Of a stretch of DNA of 62,000 nucleotides, positions 1 through 11,400 are shown in pieces (position 1 is the stretch's first letter; the number at the start of each line of letters is the position of its first letter). The notes under the pieces are model-generated. The model was not told the origin of the DNA, made no database searches, and was given only the letters and a program-made list of their open reading frames with translations. The stretch covers positions 24,275,223 through 24,337,222 of the forward strand of contig NC_135556.1 in assembly GCF_964340395.1 (NCBI RefSeq). The letters run 5' to 3'. Both the position numbers and the translations under genes were made by a program. This stretch comes from Glandiceps talaboti (taxonomy: Eukaryota > Hemichordata > Enteropneusta > Spengelidae).

Positions 1-1881
1 TCACCAATATTTTCATAAAATAGCCCACCAAAATGTTGAGTAAATTACTCTATGATGATTTACAGAGCTCTGTATTAGAAATATGACATACAATGCATCA
101 CCACCAAGTTAGACTTCAATTGATACAAGTAAAAGTTTGTTGTGTTGTTGTCAATGTTCAAGTAAATTTATCTCAACTACATTACACTCTGAATCCTTCT
201 TCTAACTGTTTATCAACTGGGGACATGTGAGAGTTACCTATGTTACAACTCTAGATATGTTTATAATACTGTCAATGTGACATGTTTGGATACAATCACT
301 GCTATGGGATATGGGTGTGTCCTTCACTACTTATATGTTAACACTTTTATTCAGTCTTTTGTCCATGTGATTTCTATTGTCTGTTGTCATGGTGACAGTC
401 ATCTATCTTGCCCCTTCATACCTAAAGAACTATACATATGATATCCATGAAACCAAATATGTATACCCATGAAACCAAGGCCACTAAATTCACAGCAAGT
501 ACATTATCAACTGTGAATACTGTGAACTGTCATAGGCTATTACTAAAATACAAACACATGGTAATGTCTATCTCAGCTCAGTTATGTCTGGGTTTTTCAG
601 ATATCACATTAATTTATGAATTTTATAACTATAGACTTGTCTGTCAGTGGTTGCAAGTCAAATCCCCTGTGGTCTATTCCATGTAGTTGCAATTTTACAT
701 AACAGACAAATATCGAAATCATTTTATCTCTTCCACATGACACATAAATACCACGAATTAATATTATCTGGTACAATGTATATCTATCTTAATTACAAAT
801 AGAAATCTAATGTCATACACTATTGACAATGATTTGTATTCAGAGATTAATGATGGTAATAATGCCACCATATGTGACAATCACCAGTTCACTATTACAT
901 GTATTGTTGTCTTCTCATACATTGGTGAAAACATTATATACCTGAAATGTCCTCTTAATTATATATGAATTTTACCACTTATATTTCCCTGGTAATTATG
1001 CGTGTATGGTCATTATATTTTAATTTGTTACTTGCTATGTATATAAATATCTATTTTCAGGTTGTTTTTCATTTAGACAGCATTCATTTAGTAATTTATT
1101 TACATTGCTCTTTTCACAGATGTCAACTTTCTCTTAAACCCTAATGTTTCAATCTCAGGTTCTCACATTAGTACTATCGTATCAGCAGAGCCACACGAAA
1201 TACATATAATTATTCTCTTGTTCTGGAATAACTTTTTTTCAATAGCTCTGCAAGACTACTGTTTTTCTTACCCTAATTTTAATTATAATTTAATATGGGC
1301 TTTTAAGTAAAGTCTCAATGAAAATACTCCTTCAACAATTAAGGCTCTTTAATAATATCTGTTCTCAATCCAATACAACTGAAATTACAGCAACTTAGAT
1401 AACTATAGCTAGTAAAACACAAACCAAGCATTCTCACTTTCACTACATAGATATGATATGGTATGCAATGTCAGTGGTCCTAGAGATGTATATAGGCTAA
1501 CCGTTATGATGTAGTTGACACAGTAAGATGGATATTGTAGTCTAACCGTTATCTATGATGTAGTTGACACTGTAGGATGGATATTGAATACAAAGTAGTC
1601 TGGAGTGTTAGACACTGTACATGTAATATGTATTCACTTACTCTACATGTCAGCCATTTTATTAAATCCACAGTTTTAAACTAAATTATGCTACATATGA
1701 TTGGAGGAAAGTATTGGACAGCAAGAGGTTTAACAAAGTACAAAGTTCTGACTTTAATGCAAGGTGATATGTCAACTATGAGGAATATTACATCTAGAAA
1801 GAGGCATCACAAAACAGAAACTTGTTGCTGACCTTTGTCACACACAGTGACAGGGAGGCATTTAAAAGCAAGTTAACTTAC
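1..1881 (-). other. Intronic sequence of the anoctamin gene, no exon recognised
   Basis: This AT-rich stretch lies downstream, in the minus-strand sense, of anoctamin exon 4. I looked for the next anoctamin exon, which should continue after the FFRPALRSYL block, and found no convincing open frame flanked by splice sites. The following exon is therefore probably beyond the left edge. The only structure noted is an imperfect direct duplication of about 57 bp near 1497-1590, with TAACCGTTA and GATGTAGTTGACAC in both copies. Short open frames here have no splice context or protein-like composition. Confidence 0.5.
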
Positions 1882-1995
1882 CATATAGGATCTCAAAGCA
1901 GGCCTAAAGAATGTGTGTATGGGGGGGGGGGGGGGGGGTTTATTATAAAGTAACTTACCAAACAGATCTCAAAGCAGGCCTAAAGAATGTATATA
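1882..1995 (-). repeat. Two extra copies of the donor half of anoctamin exon 4
   Basis: Segments 1882-1918 and 1959-1995 repeat, on the minus strand, the block ACATTCTTTAGGCCTGC, TTTGAGATC and a GTAAGT donor that ends exon 4. Each is preceded in transcript order by a C-rich tract (a run of 18 C opposite 1921-1938 for the outer copy, a CCCCAACCCCC tract for the inner one). The inner copy carries TTTAG, then 21 nt (ACFEICL if read from phase 0), then GTAAGT, so it could act as a 7-codon miniature exon. The outer copy would be 22 nt and out of frame. Confidence 0.75.
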
Positions 1996-2063
1996 TGTGG
2001 AGGTGGGGGTTGGGGGGTTGGGGAGTTGGGGGGGTTAAAGAAAAGTAATTTAGTAGTACTTAC

Positions 2064-2164
2064 CAAATAAGATCTCAAAGCAGGCCTAAAGAATGTCTCT
2101 GGATCCTCAAATCCTTTGAATACATGTCTTTTACCAGTCTCATAGGGGGCACTAACATAGTCCT
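2064..2164 (-). CDS. Anoctamin exon 4, end of the dimerisation domain
   Basis: A 101-nt exon with acceptor TTTGTTGACAG and donor GTAAGT. It enters in phase 1 and leaves in phase 0. It encodes QDYVSAPYE, TGKRHVFKGFEDPET and FFRPALRSYL, matching the DYFTAPF...DTFFSNATRSRIV signature that precedes the first membrane segment. Both halves of this exon are duplicated in the flanking introns: the acceptor half in thirteen extra tandem copies at 2165-2918, the donor half in two extra copies at 1882-1995. Only this copy combines both halves in frame. Confidence 0.85.
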
Positions 2165-5100
2165 CTGTCAACAAACATACAAATTATTAATATTCTCATA
2201 GGGGGCACTAACATAGTCCTCTGTCAACAAACATACAAATTATTAATATTCTCATAGGGGGCACTAACATAGTCCTCTGTCAACAAACATACAAATTATT
2301 AATATTCTCATAGGGGGCACTAACATAGTCCTCTGTCAACAAACATACAAATTATTAATATTCTCATAGGGGGCACTAACATAGTCCTCTGTCAACAAAC
2401 ATACAAATTATTAATATTCTCATAGGGGGCACTAACATAGTCCTCTGTCAACAAACATACAAATTATTAATATTCTCATAGGGGGCACTAACATAGTCCT
2501 CTGTCAACAAACATACAAATTATTAATATTCTCATAGGGGGCACTAACATAGTCCTCTGTCAACAAACATACAAGTTATTAATATTCTCATAGGGGCACT
2601 AACATAGTCCTCTGTCAACAAACATACAAGTTATTAATATTCTCATAGGGGGCACTAACATAGTCCTCTGTCAACAAACATACAAATTATTAATATTCTC
2701 ATAGGGGCACTAACATAGTCCTCTGTCAACAAACATACAAGTTATTAATATTCTCATAGGGGCACTAACATAGTCCTCTGTCAACAAACATACAAGTTAT
2801 TAATATTCTCATAGGGGGCACTAACATAGTCCTCTGTCAACAAACATACAAGTTATTAATATTCTCATAGGGGCACTAACATAGTCCTCTGTCAACAAAC
2901 ATACAAGTTATTAATATTCAGAAAAGTTCTGTCATATTTTGTTGGCATTTGGTCAGTGACTCTCAAGGAGATCTTGTGGTGATATCTAAATTTGACAACT
3001 GCTTGTGAACCAAATTTAAAGGAATCTACCCAACATCATCCATCAATCTTTCCTTGATCTATACAACGTAAGGTCTAGTTGGAACAAAGCTTAGGCACTT
3101 TATCTTGGTAAATTTTGGAGCAGTACCTGTAAATTAAAAGTGTCCTGCTCTTTGACAGACTTGTTAAATACTTACGTTCATTATCTGTAAAAAAATAATT
3201 CCTGCAACTTGCAAAACAGCCTTTCTTTTTGTCTTCTTCCTCTATTGCTCCCTACAAGAAAATAATACAACAACAAAGATTTCAGTTCAACTAACAGTTA
3301 CAAGATTTCATTGATGTTGAATACTACAGACATATCTAAAAATCAGAAAATACATCAAACCACTCATTTAGATTGACTTTGTTATATGAGATTCACCACA
3401 TCTTTCATTTGGGACCAAAAATTAAAAAACACTGCAAAAACAACTCTATAAGGAATGAAACTGCAAAAACATGTACTATTTTAACCAATCACTTCCAATA
3501 ATCTATGTAGGTATGTCTACAGTGGATGTTATTTCTATCACATACACATGCTACATACATGCTTCACTAGCATGAAGTGCTGTCATGAAAGGCTACGATG
3601 TAGCTACATTTGTATGGTCAATTTATACATCAATAATACAGTGTATAAATCTGTATAGAGTAGCCTGTATACAGACATGCAAATCTAAGTAGAAGAGTGT
3701 ATCTTTGAGTCTGAACGATGAATAACTGTAGAATCAAAGAGAGGAATTAACTCTAAACACTCATATAACTTTCTATAAGCTGACATGCCATGAAAGTAAT
3801 TCACTTTGAAATCAGCAGTCTTTACATACAGGCATTTCATTGAAATCCATGCAATTCTCATACTATAGAACTCTACAGACAGGTGTGGTTGAGTGACGTG
3901 TGTTCATAAATGTACACTACAGGATAATGGCTTCAGGGTGAATCATTATATATACAGAAATTGTGCGTTGTTTGCTTAAAGCAGCAGGGTCCAGAACATG
4001 CAAACTGTATACGGCTAGGTATATAAAATAAACAATAATCAAATTGCTAACCACGACCCTCCAAGATCTATGGTACAACTTGAGCATTGAATACCTTAGA
4101 TTTCACTGTATTCTCCTCTGTTGTGCTGTGCTGCTAAGGTGTCATTGACCCATATAACATAAAATTTAAATGCCGAGTTAGGAAAGTGGCTTGAATTGAA
4201 TAGAATTGACGAGTCTGTCATTGGATAAATGAAAATTCTACATTCTGGACCATGCTTCTTTTTTTAAATGTTTCTACAGTATGATACTTTTATTCTCAAA
4301 ATGAATCAGTGAAAGGATTGAAAACTTTGAAATCAGCAGTCTTTACATACAGGCATTTCATTGAAATCCATGCAATTCTCATACTATAGAACTCTACAGA
4401 CAGGTGTGGTTGAGTGACGTGTGTTCATAAATGTACACTACAGGATAATGGCTTCAGGGTGAATCATTATATATACAGAAATTGTGCGTTGTTTGCTTAA
4501 AGCAGCAGGGTCCAGAACATGCAAACTGTATACGGCTAGGTATATAAAATAAACAATAATCAAATTGCTAACCACGACCCTCCAAGATCTATGGTGCAAC
4601 TTGAGCATTGAATACCTTAGATTTCACTGTATTCTCCTCTGTTGTGCTGGGCTGCTAAGGTGTCATTGACCCATATAACATAAAATTTAAATGCCGAGTT
4701 AGGAAAGTGGCTTGAATTGAATTGAATTGACGAGTCTGTCATTGGATAAATGAAAATTCTACATTCTGGACCATGCTTCTTTTTTTAAATGTTTCTACAG
4801 TATGATACTTTTATTCTCAAAATGAAACAATTTAAACCATCAGTGAAAGGATTGAAAACTTATCAGAGAATCTACATATATACAATAAAATGTATGAAAT
4901 CTGTGAATATACAAACATGAAAAGTGGTAACATCTACATGTATTTGATTGATATACAGACATACAAACAATACAAGTCCTTTGACTTGATCATCAATGGA
5001 AGTACAATTCTTGTCGCAGAATCAGAAGCAAATTATCAAAATATATCTGAGGACAAACACTTCAACATTTCTGGAAGCACTCCAAATATACTGTCAACTG

Positions 5101-8100
5101 TATGTTTAAATTCAAGATATCAGTACTGTGTAACTGTGAGGTCATAATCACATGTCTACTTAGTTCATTATAACTGAAGTAAAGTCAAGCACTGTACATT
5201 CATGTTGTGAAGTTGAAAAAATCATCCATGTACAGATCTTTACTTGTGGGAGGGCAAAATTTTAGAAAACAGAATTTGAGGGACAGTCACATTTCACACA
5301 ACAGAGTGGGCTTGATAACCCCCCCCCCATAATTATTGAAGGCTCCCTAAGAAACCTCACCATTCCCAATATATTTTAACATCTGAGTACCCAAGATTAT
5401 ACTTCTAATGATGTAACTGGTGCCAATAGACAGAATTAGACTGTAGAATCTGAAAGTCTGTAGCAGTCTATTATGGTTCAAGTATTAAAATGACCAATAC
5501 ATACGCAATTATGTGTTGTGTTAAAATGATAAATGAACAAAATGTACAGTAAATTTGTATGACGAAAAGTACATGTACAAGACACTTTGTATTTATATAC
5601 AATGTATTTGTTGATTCAAGTATGTTTTCATTCATTAATGTTACATGTCTGTTGTCATTATTACAAGGACTGTAACTGCTACAGACTCCCAATTTCTAGT
5701 TTAGAACACTTTAATATTTGATAAATGAACAACAGGGACACTGAAACAACAGTGCTCAACAACATGAAAAAATGGAGACTACATGTATTGGTTATTGGGA
5801 TGGAAATGAAAGTTGATGTACATGCAATACTGGTACAGTACACTACCTCTGGTGTCAGTTTCCGTTTACGTATTTCTCCCTGTGTTGGCAATAGAAACAG
5901 TACAAACCACATAAGTTTGTGTAATCATAGAATCCAAGTAGAATACAGGAATAGATGTAGATGAATAAACAGAACTAATTCCTATACTCTCCTGAGTTAA
6001 ACACATAACAGTTTTGGATTCTTTGATTACACACACACATTGCATCTTGTAGTATAATACATATAAAGTAGTTAGTACATTAGTACACAACTTAGATTGT
6101 CTATCTTTATCATCACAAAACCATGCATTTCGGACCCACTGAAATGGGGCTTAGTACCCTTAAATTTTGTTTTAGAAACGGGTGGTTTCATGATTCCACT
6201 CAAGAGGGGCTTACCTTACGGTAGTTCCCTCACAATGTTCGTTTTAGAAATGGATGATTTCATGATCCCATAAAGAGGGGATTAGTTCCCTCAAAATATT
6301 TTTTTTAAATGGATGGTTTCATGATGATATTATGCTACATTTTTTTTGTGTATATCTATACCATACATGTAGGTATAAACATATACTGGTACATCTGAAC
6401 AATAAATTAATAATACCACCACCACCACCACCACTATTCAATCTCGTGGCCAGATTAAAGGGGTAAAAACCGAGTTTATAAGTTTTTGGGGAGTAATTTT
6501 TGTTTCATACTAGGTACCTATTGGCAAAATTCAAACCAATAGTATAGTATAGCAATACAATACAATACAATACAATGTACATGTATTTTGGCATAATGTA
6601 TAAACAATTTGATTTAGTATTACTATACTGTGCTAAACTGTCAAAGAGATCCCAGTACATGTTTTAACTTTTATGCCATAAACTGTACTAACAATGCTAG
6701 ATGATTCTTAGGATCACTTGTGGCAAGAATCAACATTGTGATCATACTAAAATTGTTGAATCACGGTATTATGTATCATATAATACAAATTTTTTCAACT
6801 TGAGTAAATATTTATAAACTCGGTTTTCGCCACTTTAAAATGGAATCGTAATGACACTAATAAGAATTATTTCATCTACAGAATCTCATCCCACCACCAA
6901 TCCATGGCCAAGTTTAATGACAAATCACAAACTTAAGCTAAAAGGTATACTGATAGAATATCAAATATATAACATCAGAATCCTTAGAACTTTCAATTAT
7001 GACATGTTATCAACAAAATCATGTTGGTAAAAGTTATACAGATTCCTAGAAGAAATCTTGTTAATACAGGATTTGTAAAGTTGACAGACAATGTAGAAAT
7101 GATGATGATGATTAAATAAATCACTACAACATACTAAATTAAAAGATGACAATGAAACCAGATAAAAATTGCCAGGTTAAAGACACTGATGATAATTTAA
7201 ATATAACTTGTATTGACTACTTGCGACTGTCAGAAGAGTTGTACAACATGCAGTTGTTAAGGGATGATCACACTAAGCTCAACAAACTAACATCGTTCAT
7301 TTGAATGAGCATGCAAGCCATTTTCATTATTCGTATTTGCATGTTTTAATAGCCAAATATGAATCAACATTATTACTTTAACAGTATTGACACCCAATTT
7401 TTACAAAGTATACATCAAATTCTATTCTTTTGCTTGGTTTATTACATTCTGACATTGCAGCAATTCGTCTTTCAAATCTACATAATGACATTTACATATT
7501 ATACATTGTATATACCATAGACAGTGGAGGGGAGATACATAACCACAATAAATGAAATACATCATATACAGACTCCTCTGAAATCTAGTCCATGGTATAT
7601 GGTATATGTGCAGAAAGTGACACACTGAAATGAAAGTCAAGTGATTAGAAAAAAGAAAGGAAACAGCGAAATTGAGAATTGAATAGTAATTATCCACAGA
7701 TTTAGTCTATATCTGAAATTATCCACACATTTAGTCTATATCTGAAATTATCCACAGATTTAGTCTATATCTAATATAACACATTATTTAAACTTATTTT
7801 ATAGAGCTAATAGACAGTATTTATTTATGAGTTCATTTAACATACCAGTAATAATTATGAATAAATGTAACAAATTATGAAAACATTATAAAATTATTAT
7901 AATTAATCAGTTTATAATTATATTATTACAGTATGACAATAAAACTTACCTCTCTGAGAGGCATTTGTAGGTGTATTCTCTCAGCTTCTTCACTCAACCT
8001 AGGAAAGGGACAATGGATTTTGACAAATGTCTGTTCTCCGATCACCTCTTTTTCAATTTGCATATGTTCTGTTTCTTTGAGAACAGTTTCAAATCTTTCT

Positions 8101-8420
8101 CTTAGTGTTTCATTTTTGTGATATTTCTTGAGTGCTTTGCTTTCAAGACCATCAGGTTCTCTGTTTTCAAACACTAACACATAATCTATCCTTTTCAATG
8201 GAGGTGTAATAGAAGGTAACGGTTCCTTCTTTGGAGATCTGTAATGGTCTTTTAGAGTTCTCTTTTTCTTTTTTCTTTTCTTGGGTTTGTACAGATAGCT
8301 CGCTTCCTCTGGGTTCATGTCTGTTCCCCCATTGTGTTCCATCTCTGCCATGGTATCCATGGCAACACGATCACCCCCATATCTGTCATAATCTCTGTCA
8401 TCCATACTTGTGAGAGATTT
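2064..8420 (-). CDS. Anoctamin (TMEM16 family) gene, 5' portion: four coding exons of the N-terminal dimerisation domain
   Basis: Partial gene; the exons in transcript order are 7950-8420, 5847-5879, 3176-3251 and 2064-2164. Phases join without conflict (0, 0, 1, 0). The protein begins with an acidic, Tyr/Asp-rich stretch, then a strongly basic KPKKRKKKKR segment, then the anoctamin dimerisation domain: RIDYVLVFE near its start, TFVKIHCPFPRLSEEAERI in the middle, and DYVSAPYE plus FFRPALRSYL at its end. These match the family pattern (IDYVLVY, FVKIHAPWE, DYFTAPF, DTFFSNATRSRIV). In this family the domain is cytoplasmic and precedes ten membrane segments that form calcium-activated chloride channels or lipid scramblases. 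The membrane part is outside the window, so channel versus scramblase and the paralogue number cannot be decided. An earlier exon is likely because exon 1 starts at a good acceptor. Confidence 0.85.
2138..2918 (-). repeat. 56-bp minisatellite made of a 3' splice site plus exon start (14 units)
   Basis: Units begin at 2138, 2194, 2250, 2306, 2362, 2418, 2474, 2530, 2586, 2641, 2697, 2752, 2807 and 2863. Length is 56 bp, or 55 bp where a run of five G is four. On the minus strand each unit contains the intron end TATGTTTGTTGACAG and the exon 4 beginning AGGACTATGTTAGTGCC. The unit at 2138 is part of exon 4. Units nearer exon 4 carry ACAAATTATT and most of the farther units carry ACAAGTTATT, so variants are clustered. 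Reading through a unit meets an in-frame TGA (56-bp form) or a frameshift to TAG (55-bp form). Confidence 0.93.
3176..3251 (-). CDS. Anoctamin exon 3
   Basis: A 76-nt exon with acceptor CTTGTAG and donor GTAAG, starting in phase 0 and leaving one base. It encodes GAIEEEDKKKGCFASCRN followed by YFFTDNE. The split last codon is completed by the first two bases of exon 4 to give Gln, so the protein continues into QDYVSAPYE. This lies in the second half of the dimerisation domain. Confidence 0.8.
3803..4860. repeat. Tandem direct duplication, about 521 bp, two near-identical copies
   Basis: Copy one starts near 3803 and copy two near 4324, at a constant offset of 521 bp. I see only a few substitutions (for example GGTACAACT versus GGTGCAACT, GCTGTGCTG versus GCTGGGCTG) and about 14 bp present only near the end of copy two. 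It lies in the intron between anoctamin exons 2 and 3. I found no exon inside it, so it looks like a recent intronic duplication. Confidence 0.92.
5847..5879 (-). CDS. Anoctamin exon 2, 33-nt microexon
   Basis: Eleven codons, GEIRKRKLTPE, between an acceptor ending CCAACACAG and a donor GTAGTG. It starts and ends in phase 0, so skipping it keeps the frame. Its position between the MPLRE end of exon 1 and the GAIEEEDKKKG start of exon 3 corresponds to the length-variable linker of the anoctamin dimerisation domain. The assignment rests on phase, splice sites and charged composition, as the segment itself is not conserved enough to recognise. Confidence 0.65.
6140..6330. repeat. Degenerate tandem repeat, about 75 bp, three copies
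   Basis: Three imperfect copies share GAAAxGGxTGxTTTCATGAT, an AAGAGGGG block and AGTTCCCTCA. The stretch is inside the intron between anoctamin exons 1 and 2 and has no coding potential. Confidence 0.6.
6455..6838. mobile_element. Foldback MITE-like element flanked by TTAA
   Basis: Left end TTAAAGGGGTAAAAACCGAG with GTTTATAAG following; the right end is its imperfect inverse (TATTTATAAACTCGGTTTTC, then GCCACTTTAA). Both ends carry TTAA, the target duplication typical of piggyBac-type transposition. No transposase frame lies inside the 384 bp, so it would be non-autonomous. Similar single ends are seen near 17133 and 47121. Family assignment is inference from the TTAA and the terminal inverse. 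Confidence 0.65.
7693..7773. repeat. 32-bp tandem repeat, about 2.5 copies
   Basis: The words ATTATCCACA and TTTAGTCTATATCTGAA recur at 32-bp spacing within the intron just downstream of anoctamin exon 1. Confidence 0.75.
7950..8420 (-). CDS. Anoctamin exon 1 seen here (first recognised coding exon)
   Basis: Minus-strand exon between an acceptor with a pyrimidine-rich tract (TTTCTCTATGTTTCAG) and a consensus donor GTAAGT after MPLRE. The likely start codon is at 8403-8405 (MDDRDYDRYGG), giving 152 codons ending in phase 0. The frame is also open from an ATG at 8427-8429 that overlaps the acceptor, and may be entered from an upstream exon. It encodes the polybasic KPKKRKKKKR segment, then RIDYVLVFENREPDG and TFVKIHCPFPRLSEEAERI, the first half of the anoctamin dimerisation domain. 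The basic run could be a nuclear-localisation or lipid-contact segment; that is inference. Confidence 0.88.
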
Positions 8421-11400
8421 CTGAAACATAGAGAAAACAACAACACGTAAGGTTATGATTCTAATCTATAATACGTTGCCTCCCTCTAGGATATTTTTCT
8501 ACTAAATAGGAATGGTAACTACAACAGTATTAATGTATATTCAAGTGTTATATAGCCACTGTATAAATCTGTATCCTACAGGAAGGATAACCCTTCACTA
8601 CAACTTTCTCATAGCATCCTGAAAATGTGAATTTCATTCAAGTAGTAAATGCCTCATCTCAATTGCATGCATACATCTGACATGCCAATGGCTTGGGTAC
8701 AGAAGCTATAACTACCGGTACGTGTTTTGCCAGCTAATGAAAACTCAAAATTTCGAACAAGATTTCATCTTCAATAAATGTTATTTTTGCTCATCAATAA
8801 AGTACAAAGTTTATATTCAAGTAACAAATGACAATTGTGTAACTACAAATACTGCACTTCTTTGTAATATTAGTATATTTAACAAAAACATGTATATATT
8901 TCTCAAACATATTTTCACAATATTCACAATGATTTTTACACTAAAATATACAATCATATATATATACATGTAAATGTAGAATAAAAACATAGTTACATCA
9001 CCATGTATGTTTTATATACACAGAAATATTGGTTTGCTTGAGTCATTTTATCATGAATTCATAAACACAATACAATTGAATGCAAATACTCTTGCTGATG
9101 TACAGTATCAAAATTTGCATCATCACAAACCGTGGCCTGTTTTACGGCACTGTTCGTAAGGAGCCGCCCCACTTTTATTTCGAAGTGTAGCGGAAGAAAT
9201 AACAGCTCTGGTTTGCAAGAATGCAAAATTTGCAATTAAATATATAAACTACACATACTATTTCACAATTTCATGACAGTTTTCCATAATAACACATAAT
9301 AATATATTGAATTTCACGAATACAAATTGATATTTGATGTGGTTTCCTGGCTGAATACAGAACATATACAGCTGTTTTTATCATCGTCATTGCAGCAATA
9401 TTAATTAAAATGACTTTCACCTAATAAAAAGTTATATTCAAATCATTTCTCTACTGTTATTGTACAGTGACTTTCACTTCCTCAGAAATCATCGGACAGA
9501 CAATTCATTCATACATTGATTATTCTGATAAGAATTGGTTGACAGCTTCTTTTTAATTGAAATAGAAACTGTATATTGATAACAATTGTGGATAATTGGC
9601 CTAAACCTACATTATGACAGCCAACACAAAGCCTTGCTTCCTTAATATAAATAATTATTGAAATATATAATACTGTAATTTGTACAAAATGATCAATAAA
9701 AGTATTATTAATTCCATACTACTGTCCTTTCCTGTCACAGCTTTACCTAATTACCTGCATTAACCTTTGAATTCATGGAATAGCCTAAATTTGTAATTTT
9801 TCAAATAATAAAAACGTAATTAAATTTCCTTGCAAAATTAGATCTTATAAGGAGCTGACACACCTGTTTATCATTTATTACTTAGTTATATGATTTGGCT
9901 AAAATTTTGACATTTTCAACGTTTGCATTTTCTTGTGATATTTGTTTACATTCATGATTATATTATAAATCTTCACAGTTGAATAATAAACCTGTCAATA
10001 ATTAATAGTCATTATTTAATTAGACAACAATGTATGATTCCTATATTAATTCTCTATAAGACTATTAATACATAGCTTCCCTGGATTCTCTGTCTGTTCA
10101 CAACTAATCTGAAATGCAATATGATCATCATCTAGGAACATTTTCATTATAACAATGTGTTATTCCAAAAGATGTATGAACGTAATTATATTTATTAATT
10201 CATAAAACATGCTATATATTATATTTCTGTGCATTGCTGCTTTCAATTTATATTTAATCTGCTTCCATGACATGCATTACAATAATATGTTATCTGGGTA
10301 TCCCTGAACTTATGTTCCTAATGCTAGAATTTAATATTATCAATATCTAAATTCTTATAACACACTACACATATACATTCCCTGGTATTTTATTAGGGGC
10401 TCTCATCAACATTATGGTACAAATTTCCCCCTTTGTTACGAGGGTTTCCAACCCTTAGAAACAGTAGTCACTGACAACAAGGAAGATCTCCCGTGTCTGT
10501 GGTACACTGTAAATATAAATCTGCAATCCAGAGAATACAGGATAAAAACGCTGACAGTATCACTGAAACTATGGATGTATTAGGAGATAATACATCCCCT
10601 GATACATCCGTGCTGAAACAAACACAAGTTTCCATGGAGCCACTGAGTGTTTGTATATTCATGAAGGTACAGAGACGTTTCTACCTCCATGGCATATTTG
10701 ACTGTTGATCATAGTTGTTTTTGTCTCAAAGACATACACTGTCTGCTCCAAGATGCCTTCTCTTGGTTGCTATTGTCCATTTCTCTTTGTTCCTTTTGGT
10801 TGCTATTGTTCATTCCTTTTGTTCCAGTTATTGATCTATTGTCAGTGAGTCCCTCTATGCAAACAAAACTGTTACCATTCTCAGTTTAGATTGTATGGTA
10901 GACTGCACATATCATTTTGTCATTCAGGTGATCATCTTATCATTTTTTTTGTGTTTGTTGGATAGCATAGTTCAGCTAGTCAGGAGTAACAACAACAACA
11001 ACAACAAACAAGCTGTAAGTACATCTACTTACACAGTACCATTTTGTGTGTGTATGGTATATGGTCTCCCCTTAAACCTCCTAGCGATTTTTTTGGGCGG
11101 ACCACTCAAATTTTATCTTGTCTGGTCCGTCAGACCAGTACCTTACTGTTAATAACTATGTTAAAAAGTTGTCTGAATATACAGATTTATAGGTAAGATT
11201 TAATCTTTCAAATTAGCAGGACCTTGGACCACTTATTCTTTCAGCAGGACCACTGGATTTATTAAGGCACTGGTCTGGGGACCACCAGTACACAAAATGA
11301 TTTGTTCACCCCTGTATGTACATACAGTAGTATCATATATAGATACAAATACCGATTCTACTGCTGTAACAGACATGCATTTGTTGTAAAAAAAAATTAT

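Noticed and set aside
2138-2918. CRISPR-like array, because of regular direct repeats
   Set aside because: There are no unique spacers, the whole unit repeats, and the unit is an animal splice-site segment.
10499-10708. Plus-strand frame with protein-like composition (KYKSAIQRIQDKNADSITE)
   Set aside because: It has no ATG, no convincing acceptor and no partner exon; the opposite strand is also open. Possibly a gene relic.
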